Source: Silene latifolia
Lineage: Eukaryota > Streptophyta > Magnoliopsida > Caryophyllales > Caryophyllaceae
Length of the DNA: 64,000 bases
Direction of reading: 5' to 3'
Assembly: GCF_048544455.1 (NCBI RefSeq)
Contig: NC_133536.1
Location: 41,536,152 to 41,600,151 of the forward strand
The notes under the pieces are model-generated. The model had not been told where the DNA came from. It was given only the letters and a program-made list of their open reading frames with translations, and searched no databases. This document shows positions 12,768 through 22,981 of the stretch, piece after piece. A program made the position numbers and the translations under genes. Each line of letters begins with the position of its first letter. The first letter of the stretch is position 1.

Positions 12768-13897
12768 CGCGAAAGTGGTGATTAGCCCCCATAACTTTAG
12801 TCAATTGTGAGATTAAGCCTCATAACTTACAAATGTAATAATTAGGCCCCATAACTTTAATAAAAGGTAAATTCAACCCAATTTTTTATTTTCAAACAAA
12901 ATTGCACCAAAAAATTCAACTTCATTTATCAATACAATTTATAAATATACAATAAAACTTATTCAAAATTTAAAATTGTGTATGCAATTTATTACATATT
13001 GTTGTAAACAAATACTTGAATGAATTAAATAAAATTGAAAACTTGTAAACGTACCCTCATATGTATGTGAATTATAATAAAAAGTAGTAAAAAATATTAA
13101 AAATATTCTAAAAGTTATGTTAATATATTAAATAAAAACTTTTAAAATGTTAATAATTATTTAATGTACAATGAACTTATATATAAAATTATTTAATGAT
13201 AGTATGATTTAAGTTGAAAAGAGAAATTGAGTTAGATTTCACTTTTTGCCAAAGTTATGAGGCCTAATTAGGGATGTCAATTTCACCCGCATCCATCAAA
13301 ACCCGATCCACCCGATCCTAAAAGATGGATGAAAACCCGATTTAAATGGATGGTGGATGGATGACGGATGAAACGGATGTGGATGACGGATGGGTTGGAT
13401 GAAGAAATTCCACCCGCCATCCACCCGCCATCCATCCATCACCCGATTTTATTATTTTTTATTTAATTTTTATTACATATAACACATTATTAAGATATAA
13501 AATATTTAAATTTTCATTTTTTTCTACTCTCAATATAAATATTTTGTAAGCCTACCCACTAGAAAGTTAAACTAAATTAATTATCTAACTTTATTTTTGT
13601 AGAGAAAAAAAAATCATCATTTTTTTAAACTTGAAATTATAAATGCACAACACCCGTTTATCACCCGATCCACCCGTTTCATCCATGGATGATGGATGGA
13701 TGAATGACGGATGATATGTTTCACGGATGACGGACGGGTTGGATGAGATTTTAAAAAGACGGATGGATGACGGATGAGGCTTCACCCGACCCGAACCCGA
13801 TCCATTGACATCCCTAGGCCTAATTACTACATTTGTAAGTTATGGGGCCTAATCTCACAATTGGCTAAAGTCATGGGGGCTAATCACCACCTTCGCG
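12768..13897. mobile_element. Non-autonomous DNA element with about 100-bp terminal inverted repeats, split by a hAT insertion
   Basis: The left end, cgcgaaagtggtgattagcc (12768 onward), runs as an inverted copy of the right end, gggggctaatcaccaccttcgcg (ending 13897). Similarity continues inward through gattaagcctcataacttac and on to about 12873. The right repeat is interrupted at 13269 by a separate hAT element. The interior is AT-rich and non-coding. Flanks are TTATTTATT and TTTATTTAA, a possible imperfect target duplication. The superfamily is unclear (MULE is possible). Confidence 0.75.
13269..13816. mobile_element. Non-autonomous hAT element, 8-bp target duplication
   Basis: Termini are TAGGGATGTCAAT and ATTGACATCCCTA, perfect 13-bp inverted repeats. 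Exact 8-bp flanks GGCCTAAT at 13261-13268 and 13817-13824 are the hAT-length duplication. The subterminal regions repeat GGATGA/CACCCG-type words (about 13300-13445 and 13650-13800), perhaps transposase-binding sites. It sits inside the right terminal repeat of the 12768-13897 element, so it is the younger insertion. 548 bp, no coding. Confidence 0.9.
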
Positions 13898-14130
13898 TTT
13901 ATTTAATTGGTATACATCTATTTGTGGGTCCATTTGAGCTACTAGCTCAATTTAAGGTAGTCCATGTAAAATAATTCAATAGTTAAGCAAGTAGCTTGAA
14001 TTTTTTTTATTTGCAAGCAAGTCATTTTGCTTAACCATTGGAGATGCTCTAAGCAACAACTTTAGTTGCTTAACCTTTCGGAGATTTTGTAGCTTAAAAA
14101 TGTAGTAGCTTAAAAAGCTTATGTGGAAAG
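13898..14130. other. MITE remnant at the left flank of the Ogre-like insertion
   Basis: Contains taaccattggagatgctcta and repeated tagct/agcttaa words typical of Tourist-like MITEs. Related text (cttaccattggagatgctctta) resumes at 25563 beyond the LTR element, so an older MITE cluster was probably split by that insertion. The tiny ORFs are not supported. Confidence 0.4.
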
Positions 14131-16688
14131 TGTGGACAGCGGGCCGCCCACGGGGGCGCTTGGTGAAGGTCGAAACAAGCGTTTGCATTTTGTATGGAGT
14201 CGCCACCAATTTTTATGGGAAATTGGAACCGTTCGAATACCTCGTGTCATGTCAAGACACAAAGTAGTGACATGAACACTAAGCAATCGTTACCCTTAGC
14301 ATTCTATGTCTAGAATGACTCTCGTGGATGCCAATGAACACGGGTGCTCACGGAGATCTGGAGTAAGGGGTGAGTGTACACGTATTCGGAAGCTCTTTTG
14401 ATCGAACACCTAATCCCGCCCGCCTCGATAGCGGCCTCTACTAATGATTAGGGAAGTTATTCGTACTTGATATATCGTCGGCTATATGCATGCAATGCAA
14501 CATCCATAGATTAATCCTAACATGTGAGAATTTAAGTAAGTCGGTGAACAATTAATTAGCATACAATTGGGTCAAAGTTGGAATTAAGTTCAATTACATG
14601 TGAAAACATACAAGCAATAAAAGGAAATTACAATGATAAAGATTACAATAATTACATTGGATTAGGCGATTTATGTCGAAAATACCTTTAAAACGGATAA
14701 TTTGAGAAAAGAATAAAAGAATAAATTAACGAACAGATCAGAAGGCGATAATACGATTAATAGTCAATTATACGTAAGCTAAACAAACTAAGTCAAGGCG
14801 GAAAGGGAGTTCAGAGGCAGAGCTCAACCTGGAACAGGCGCAGCAGGACTGCGCCCTTTGGAAGAGGCGCAGCAGTTGCTGCGTCTGTTCCAAGGGTGAG
14901 TTCTGGCTGTGAAGCCGGAACTGCAAGTCGTTAATATTAATTGTTATTTTTAAGGATTAACTACGATATATGACTCGGATGAAAGTGATTAGCATGTTAT
15001 TTACATATGAATGAGGTCATGAAAGCGATAAAACATGGATGAGATGGAATTAAACGCATTAATTACACGATTAAAAGATTGATTAACAAACTAATAAACT
15101 AATTAAGCTAAACAGGTTACTAATGACGAATATATGATGGATAAACAGATGCAAATATATCAATGACGAATTCCAGAGATTCAATATGGGTAAATCGAAC
15201 CTCTAAAACCCGACTTTGATTTTAATGACGAAAACCCGCAAATATTGGATTATAAGGGATTTAAGTCGGATTTATGAACTAAACATGTGAATGATGATGA
15301 ATAATATACATGTGGAATTATTATGATGTTATATCAAAGAATTAGTGAAAACAAACGAAACAAATAAAACAAGACGAATTACAGAGGACGAAGGAAGAAG
15401 AAAGGAAGCAGGAACTGCGGCAGCCTCACGAAGAGGCGCAGCAGGTACTGCGCTCCTTCGAAGAGGCGCAGCAGTTGCTGCGTCCTTTCTCGACGGTTAG
15501 TCTTCTGGAAATCCGTAAAAAGAGGTTTTAACAAAGGTTTTAGAAATCGGTTTTAACGGTATTTTCGACGTAAATCTTACAATTGATGATGATAAATAAA
15601 ATACAATAAATAAAAGAGGAATTGACACCCTCAGACTTACATGTTGACGAAACGAGAAGAACTAAGATATCGATTAATGATGCTCGACGCGAATGCAAAG
15701 AGAATGCCCTCGTAAGAGGAAAACGATTGATTAATTAAGTTGATTAAGTGTAGTTGGTCAAATTGGTCGGTCATGCAACGGGGAGGCTGGTACTCAGAAG
15801 GATCCGAGCTTACGTGGTCGAAAGTTCAAGCACGTAGGCGCCAATAAGTAAGAACAAAGTCTAGAATGCAAAGGGAGAAGAGAAGGGCGGACACTCGCGT
15901 GAGAAATATGAGGAGCGAAGGCTCCTATTTATACTAATCACACGGAGGAATTATGGCAAGACTAGGTTACGGAAAGAAAGATCCGGAAATAACCGACTTA
16001 GGTTAAACGCGGAAACTTGGAAAAAAAGAAAATCTTGAGGAAAAGGCGCAGCAGAGCTGCGTCCCTTGGAAGAGGCGCAGCACCTGCTGCGTCCTTTGGT
16101 GCTGCGCCTCTTCCGAGTAGGTTCCTCTGCGCGTAGAAAACGCGTTTGACAGCCTGTCGTATTTTAGGCATAACTTTCTCTACAAGACTCGGAATAAGGT
16201 GATTTCGGTGGCGTTGGAAAGCTAAGAAAGAGATCTAGAACTTTCTATGAAATAGGCCTGACCCAACAAAGTTGTTATCACCTCGAAAAGTGGGCCTAAA
16301 GCTCGGGTTGTCAATTAGCTAAATGAAATGCACATTTTGTAATGTAAACTTTTAGTTTAGCCTAATGAAGTGACATGTGACTCAAAATGAGATATAATCT
16401 CAACATTTATGACATCCTAACCTTAGGTAGACAAACACATTGCCTTTGACTCGGGATTTGACGATTTTAGGAAATGAAGACGGTTTTTTACTCGGACTCC
16501 AAATGTACTCTAATTACTGCCAAAACGACTGTAACGGCGCGTAGATGACAACTAAGAGGTAGACATTAGTGTTTGAGCAATCACTTGACGATAAACTTAC
16601 GAACTGTCACAAATCGTTCCGCGTACCAAACATGCGGCCCAATCATCACCGGGTGGTTTGCGAGAGGTGTAGAAACGAGGTGTCTACA
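14131..16688 (-). repeat. 3' LTR of the Ogre-like element (left copy)
   Basis: TGTGGACAGCGGG to GAGGTGTCTACA on the plus strand. It carries several GC-rich hairpins of the type aggcgcagcag.tgctgcg at about 14836-14886, 15424-15484 and 16044-16113. It is nearly identical to the right copy apart from small clusters of difference near 14377-14395 and 15385-15430. Confidence 0.95.
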
Positions 16689-16701
16689 GAGCCCCCACTT
16701 T
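16689..16701 (-). promoter_or_regulatory. Polypurine tract of the Ogre-like element
   Basis: On the minus strand it reads AAAGTGGGGGCTC directly before the 3' LTR, the position of the plus-strand primer for reverse transcription. Confidence 0.7.
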
Positions 16702-19700
16702 GACTGAGGCTTGGACAAGGCGAAAGTCAAAGTATAGCCATCAGGTCAATCGAAGATTACAACCTGACGACTATGGCGACGCGAGGCGGATCAAGGGGTC
16801 TGAACCAAGGACCTGTCGTCGGGAACATTTTAGAGTCTGTCGACTTCCGGGGAGGGTCGTTTAAAGTCCATTAGACTACGTAAGGAAGCTCGCCAGCCAT
16901 AAGAAGAAACCATACCTGAGATACCCCTGGGTGAAACGGGACTGAAGACCCTTCGGCAAAACTCTTTGGTCTGAAGATAACTTGGTGTCTGAAGGCATTA
17001 GGGGGTCACAATGATCCTGAAGGAATCTCTTAATACTTCTGAAGGCTAACTCTGAAGGATATCTCTCTCTAAAGGGAAGGACTGAAGGGATAATTCTCTG
17101 AAGGACTAAAAGGGGACTTAACTGAAAAGGGGTTATCTGAAGGTTACTGAAAGGATAAACATATGAAGGATTATCTTGAAGGGATAAGGCTGAAGGATCT
17201 AAAGGGTTATCTGAAGGAAGGATTATCCTGAAAGGTTATCTAAAGGGTTGTCTGAAAGATTAAGGTAAGTTTCTGAAAGATCTGAAGGGTTTATCCTGAA
17301 AAGGGCTACCTAAAGAGTTGGGTGTATGAACCTAAAAGGAAAGGAAAGGCTTGTATGGGAACTTAAAGGCTTGTGAACCTAAGAGGATTTGGGATCCTAG
17401 GGTTAAGTTTAGAAACTTACTGGGTTACTAATTCTTGTTTTGAACGCATGCACTTAAGCTTTCTGAGGTGTGAGAACTCCAAAAGGATTTATGGGTTTAT
17501 GAACCTAAGGACGTTTGGTGTGGGTGCTTAAAGGTTTATGAACCTAAAGGAAGCCATTTTGGGATATAAGAATCTAGGGGGTAGGAATCCTAACTTTGGG
17601 TTTACGAACCTAAGGAAGGAGGCTTGGGAACTTCTGGAGAACGACACATTTGCTGAACTCCGTGAGGAAACAATAATATTGAGGGTAGCAGGACGTCGGT
17701 AGAAACTGCTGGGGAATCTGCTTGCGTCGGTCTCAAGCGAACTCTGGCAAAAACTTGAGGTTGAATCTGCTTGCGTCGGTCTCAAGCGAACTCTTGTTGG
17801 GAAATATATTGACGATTAGGAACATCTTGATCGCCATGGAAGAAATCTTGAGTGAGCAATACTGCTGCGCTGGGGACAAATATTTTGACGACTAGGAACA
17901 TCTTGATCGTCATGGAAGAAATCTTGAGTGAGCAATACTGCAAAATACTGCTGCGCTGGGGAGAATGAAGACTTGGGTGAAGTCCCCAGTCGGAGCGAGC
18001 ACTGCTTCTGATACTTACCTGCATGGTTAGTAGCCACACAAGAATGCAATCTAATATGCAAATAGAACATAAACACATATGCACGTAAGCAATTATCACA
18101 TGGACCTCGAATGAGGAAACACTTAGGTTTTGCAAAAGTTGTTTCTTTTTAAAAGTCGTTTAAAACTTGTTCAAAGAAGTTTGTCGTTTGTAATGCGTTA
18201 TGCATATTCAATGGGCTTTAGACATAGGGCTTGACATGACACAGACCTTATATGGACGCAAAATATAGACTTAGGTTTGACGCGACACAGGGATGACTTT
18301 GACAGACTTCGTTTAAGTATGCGCAACCCCTAGCCAAGTGTGGGTGACAACGCATATCGGTTCCAAAGGTAGAATAATTGCAAGGATGATGAAGGCATAT
18401 TAAAGGCAAGGCATGAGCCATGGATCATCTGTCTACTAGGACATCTTTTGCTGCCACTTGCTGTAAAAGAGACCCCTCTTGAGGCACGATAACTTGGAGA
18501 ATCGATCTAAGACCTTATCATCGCTTGGATCGAGCACTAGCTAGACTTAGAGGAATAAAGGAAGGGTGGCATCTCGGAAGAGAAGCCCCCAGGATGAGAA
18601 GATGACTCTGGAATTTTGGTAAAAGAGAGACTGGGCGACAATAAGAAGCCCCCAGTGTAGAGGTGTTGGTTGTAGAAGGGATGTTAATTGAGGTTGGATG
18701 GTTGAAAATAGAGGTTGAAAGTTGATAATTGAGGTTGGAAGTTGGAAGTGGGGATGGTTGTGTCCTTGAGGACTGCCTACGTATTCACGTGAAGTGAAAT
18801 CAAACCAGATCGTAGTTCTGAGGTTTGGTTAATTTTGTTTGGGTGTTGTGGTTGTATCCTTCTTGTGTAAGAAAGGACTGCCTACGTATTCACGTGAAGT
18901 GAAATCAAACCAGATCGTAGTTCAGGTGTGTGCCTAAGCTATGTTGTTAGGACCTTAAAGTGCAGGGGTCACAAGGGTAATATTCCTCTGGTGACTCGAA
19001 GAACTGATTTGAGATAACTCCCTCTGATCATAGACCAAAGAGGTAAAAATTTCCTTGTCATGTGAGCACACTTAGTGGACCCTAAGGATGAATATGGGTA
19101 TGTCCCGTTCCGGTAGCAAAGTATTTGAAGACTCCGTGTCTGGGTCAAGGTGAAACTGGATTGGATATTTGGAATGTGGAGCTCGGACATAAGAGTCTTT
19201 GATGAACAAATCTCTGGAGCTTGATTTTGTGAAGTTATGGCTTGATGGGGTTACGGCTTGTAATGTGGCTTGGAAATGGGGTCTCTTGGCTTGATGTAGC
19301 CCGAGCACATATAGGTAAGTTAAAATGACGTGGGATCAAGCTTCCATGTCTTGGCCCTAAAGGATGGGTATGTTTGACGAGCTTGTGAGGATTCTCAAAA
19401 TTCCTAACTATCTCCCTGTAACGGTCTCGAGAAGGACTTAGGGTGTGTGAAATGTGAAAGGCTAAGTAAGGGTGCTAGTTGACCATCTTCATCGATGTCT
19501 TGATTCTATATAGACTTCAACATTATTCCGCTTAGCATTTGATTTCAGGCTTGTTCTTGATTTAGACTCGGATTCTTGGTCTAGAATATATCTCGGCTTT
19601 TGCTCAGATTTTGGATCAGGTTTTGAAGGATAACTTTGACTTTCGATATTGACTTGCTTGATCGAGCCTTGTTCTTATGACTCTTTTTGTCTTGGATTAC

Positions 19701-20320
19701 GCACATAACTGCGGCCTTAGATATTGATCTTGGGTTCTCTTGATTGAGCCTTTGTCTTTGATCACGGCTCGTATCGTCTTGGATTTGCTTGTTACCATGG
19801 ATTTGGGTCACACTAGCACCTTTGGGTGTGAAATGGGTTGGTCTTTAGTAACACGGGTTGTTTATTGTGGGGAATGGGCTTGCCTTCCGTCATGGATCGT
19901 TAACAAGGGAGACGGTCTGGATTCGTCCTAGAATCTCTAGAGATAGGCTCGTCCTAAACTAGGGTTATATTGTAGTTTCTATTGCCAGACATGGAATAGG
20001 TAAGGAAAGAACACGGAGTTTCAGGTCCTCTACAACTTAGAATGGAACATCATATAAGTGCACTCACATTGACTGTCATGTGTTGTTGTTGTTTGTTTTA
20101 AAAAATGTCTCAAACCAATTCTTGTTGTCACAGGAAAAGGGTGGAGGAAGAGATATGATAGAATATGTGGATGAAATAGTGTGTTGTTATTGAAATGAAT
20201 AATAAATGTATTTAACATAGATATAAGAAGACACGTGACTCATGGGACAGCCCCCAGGTTGTCACTAGGAATGAAAATGGACACGAAGAAAGACACTAGA
20301 ACAAATATGAGATGGAAAGC
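16702..20320 (-). other. Non-coding 3' interior of the Ogre-like element, with local repeats
   Basis: No pol domains are readable in any frame. Degenerate CTGAAGG words tile about 16930-17330. Several pairs of direct repeats are visible: tgcttgcgtcggtctcaagc at 17709 and 17768, a block of about 50 bp starting gactaggaacatcttgatcg near 17888 with a copy at 17814, and a block of about 45 bp starting actgcctacgtattcacgtg at 18770 and 18869. This is the span where pol would lie in an autonomous element. Confidence 0.65.
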
Positions 20321-21622
20321 CTAAGACTCGGACTCAGACTCGGACTTTGACGCGATCTTAGACCTAGACTCGTAATCATCGGCCCACGTTTGAACATTTT
20401 CTCTTCCAGCAACTGGCTTCGACATTCGGCTTTGAGCATTCACCCATTTGAGCACCTCGTCCTCATTATTGGGAACACTGAAAGGATAATAGTCAAGAAG
20501 AGTTTCTTGATACTTGGTATATCCATGAGGATTGCCTAAGTTACCTTGTGGGCTAAAGTTTGAGAGGGACAATTTCCCGTCTTCTATCATATCCTGAATG
20601 ACATTTTTTAATTTGTAACATTTCTCTGTATCATGCCCTTTGCCTCTATGGTATTCGCAGTATGAGTTCTCGTCCCAGAACTTGGATTTCCTTTCTGGTT
20701 CGGGTGTAGGTCCTATAGGCTTCAACATTCGTTGTTCCATGAGTCTCTGAAAGGCATCGGCGTATCTAATACCAATGTTGGTAAATTTCCTAGGAGATTT
20801 CTTTGACGAAGGATCCATGAGGATGCCTTTATTAATTTTGATTCCTGGATGAGAAGAAATAAGAATAGGTTGCCCACTCGTTGCTTTAGGATTATTAAGT
20901 TGAGGGTTTGTCTGGACACTCTTCATTTCGAGAGGTTGGGCATCAAGCTTCTTACCCATTTCAGCAAACTGTTTCTCCATGTTGGAAAGTCGGAAGTTTA
21001 GATTATCAATGGCTCCCTCTATTTTGGAAAATTTGCTGTCAAAGGCCATGGAAAGCATGAGCATTCCATTTTGGATATCTTCGCCTTCGAGGACATTGAT
21101 TTCTTCATCATCATGATGATTGAGGAGATGAGAATAATCTAGAGATGGTTCTTCGTCATGCTTAATGATATTAGGCCCAAGAGGGTCGGTCTTCTTGGAT
21201 TTCTTGACGGAAGGTGGCACAGGAAGCTTGCGATCCTCGATCATATCCTGAATAATATGCTTTAGACAAAAGCATTCCTCCGTATCGTGTCCCCTACCTT
21301 GATGGTACTGACAATATGAATCGCCCTTCAATCTAGGGAATATCTTTTCAGGGTCTGGAGTTGGACCGATTGGATGAAGTTTTCCTTGGGAAACCAGTCT
21401 TCGTAGAGCTACTTCATATGTGGTTCCGAGGTCAACGAATTCCCTATAAGCTCGTCCCGGCCTTCTGGGTGGAGTTTGCAAGAGGTTAACTCCCTTGTCT
21501 TCATTGGCCTTCTTAGATGGGTTAGTTGTGTTGAAGCTATGCCCTGGCCTTGGGGTATGAGAAGATGGTAAAGGTTTCATCATGCCTATTTTGTTTTCCA
21601 TATTGATGACACGAGCGCTCAA
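20321..21622 (-). CDS. Gag-like protein of the Ogre-like element with duplicated C-H-H-C zinc module
   Basis: A 433-codon open frame. Two related modules of about 70 residues occur, at about residues 62-135 and 280-352. Each has a (V/N)(D/I)xG..Y..A..RL region, then PIGPTP(D/E)PE, then a zinc-type motif (YCQYHQGRGHDTEEC; YCEYHRGKGHDTEKC), then IIQDMIED or VIQDMIED. Metal ligands would be C104/H107/H112/C117 and C322/H325/H330/C335. Residues 183-235 look coiled-coil and acidic. Such C-H-H-C motifs are usual in the gag region of plant Ty3/gypsy elements. The frame is intact, unlike the coding regions of the other retroelements here. The N-terminal part of gag may extend upstream in another frame. 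Confidence 0.75.
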   Translation of the reverse strand: MSARVINMENKIGMMKPLPSSHTPRPGHSFNTTNPSKKANEDKGVNLLQTPPRRPGRAYREFVDLGTTYEVALRRLVSQGKLHPIGPTPDPEKIFPRLKGDSYCQYHQGRGHDTEECFCLKHIIQDMIEDRKLPVPPSVKKSKKTDPLGPNIIKHDEEPSLDYSHLLNHHDDEEINVLEGEDIQNGMLMLSMAFDSKFSKIEGAIDNLNFRLSNMEKQFAEMGKKLDAQPLEMKSVQTNPQLNNPKATSGQPILISSHPGIKINKGILMDPSSKKSPRKFTNIGIRYADAFQRLMEQRMLKPIGPTPEPERKSKFWDENSYCEYHRGKGHDTEKCYKLKNVIQDMIEDGKLSLSNFSPQGNLGNPHGYTKYQETLLDYYPFSVPNNEDEVLKWVNAQSRMSKPVAGRENVQTWADDYESRSKIASKSESESES

Positions 21623-22957
21623 GTCTTCGATGATGGCCTGAAGCTTAAGGACTGCAGTACTTAGTCCCTCGACGACGACAGATAAACGTTCTTGAACACT
21701 TTCATTGGAAATTGCGGAATTCCTACCGAGAAGAAAATGATGCGCATTACAACTTGATTTGACATGGGATCACACATACTAGAGCAACAAACAAAGGATA
21801 CACGACGAGACGAGATGGCTAGACTCTTGACTTGTGAATCCAGGAAATGTCGTGAGTGACTTCTCGTGTTTGGATTCACGATGTTTGACCTTTAATTTTA
21901 GACTCGAGTGTTGACTTGGACGGGGTGATCCTTATATGATTGACCTTATTGACGGGATTGATGACACATGTTGATTCTGGACTTGAGGTTTGCTTATAGG
22001 TGTTAAGAAGACCGCTGTAGCTTAGACTCTAATATGAGGCCCATTGAGACTCGTGTGTTGAGCCTCGAAACGTGTGACTCGATGTGTCGAAAATGCTTAG
22101 ATCCTAACTGAATTGGGGTAGGGAGTCCAAAATAATGGCGTGACGCCTTAGGACTTGACTTGAACGTTGAAAAGACCCAAAATGTAAAGGAAGACAAGTT
22201 CATGACTCGACGGAGTTCCGACTAGGACATAGTCGGTTTGAACTTTGACTCTAACTTAGCCCAATTGAATTTACATATTTACATTTACAAGGTTTGAAAA
22301 ATATTTTGAATAAAACGTTTTTTTTTTTTTTGGATTTTTTTTATTGTTTTTTTTTTTAAAAAAAAAAACGTTTTTGGTTTTTTTTTTTTTGGTTTTTTGA
22401 AATGGGTTTGAGGCCCGAAATTTGACTCGATAAACGGACAGAATTTTGACTGGGTTTTGCACTATTTTGAAAATATTTATATTTTGAAAAGGATTTTATT
22501 TTACAAAATTTCGTCATGGTTTCGTTTACAAAATGGTGATCACGTATTTATACAAACATATATACATGCATTATAATGGTATGCTGAGTGCATTAAAGAG
22601 GGATTTGGTTTAAAAGGTGGGTTGCCATACCGAACCATCAAACCCGAAGTCTGTGGAGAGGCTCGTACCAAACAAGAGTAAGGCCGATTCCTAGTCCATT
22701 TCCTCAAGTAGTGAAGGCCCTTAATACAAACAAGAGTAAGCATCATGGTACGGATGACGTCAATCGCTATCCATCCTTAGGCCCAAATAAGAATTAGGAC
22801 CGTTTAGACGGGACGATTGGTCGAATGGGTTGGGTTGGGCCTAGGAAAGCCAAATAAACGATCTAGGAAGACCGAGTTATGAAAACCGACAATTGTCTTG
22901 TACAAACTATTCCCTAACCTTGTTCAAGTTTCACCCTTTTGGCTACACGTAAGTGTA
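21623..22957 (-). other. 5' leader of the Ogre-like element
   Basis: Lies between the primer site and the gag ORF on the minus strand. It contains poly-T/poly-A stretches (22318-22392) and no convincing gene. Confidence 0.5.
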
Positions 22958-22960
22958 TTA

Positions 22961-22978
22961 TCCCCAGCGGAGTCGCCA
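22961..22978 (-). promoter_or_regulatory. Primer binding site, fits tRNA-Arg
   Basis: On the minus strand TGGCGACTCCGCTGGGGA starts 3 nt after the end of the 5' LTR. It matches the primer-site type assigned to tRNA-Arg in Ogre/Tat elements, as I recall it; a tRNA alignment would confirm this. Confidence 0.7.
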
Positions 22979-22981
22979 AAC

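Noticed and set aside
19581-20218. Small ORFs in the Ogre-like interior
   Set aside because: No pol motifs and no splice context; they look like chance frames.
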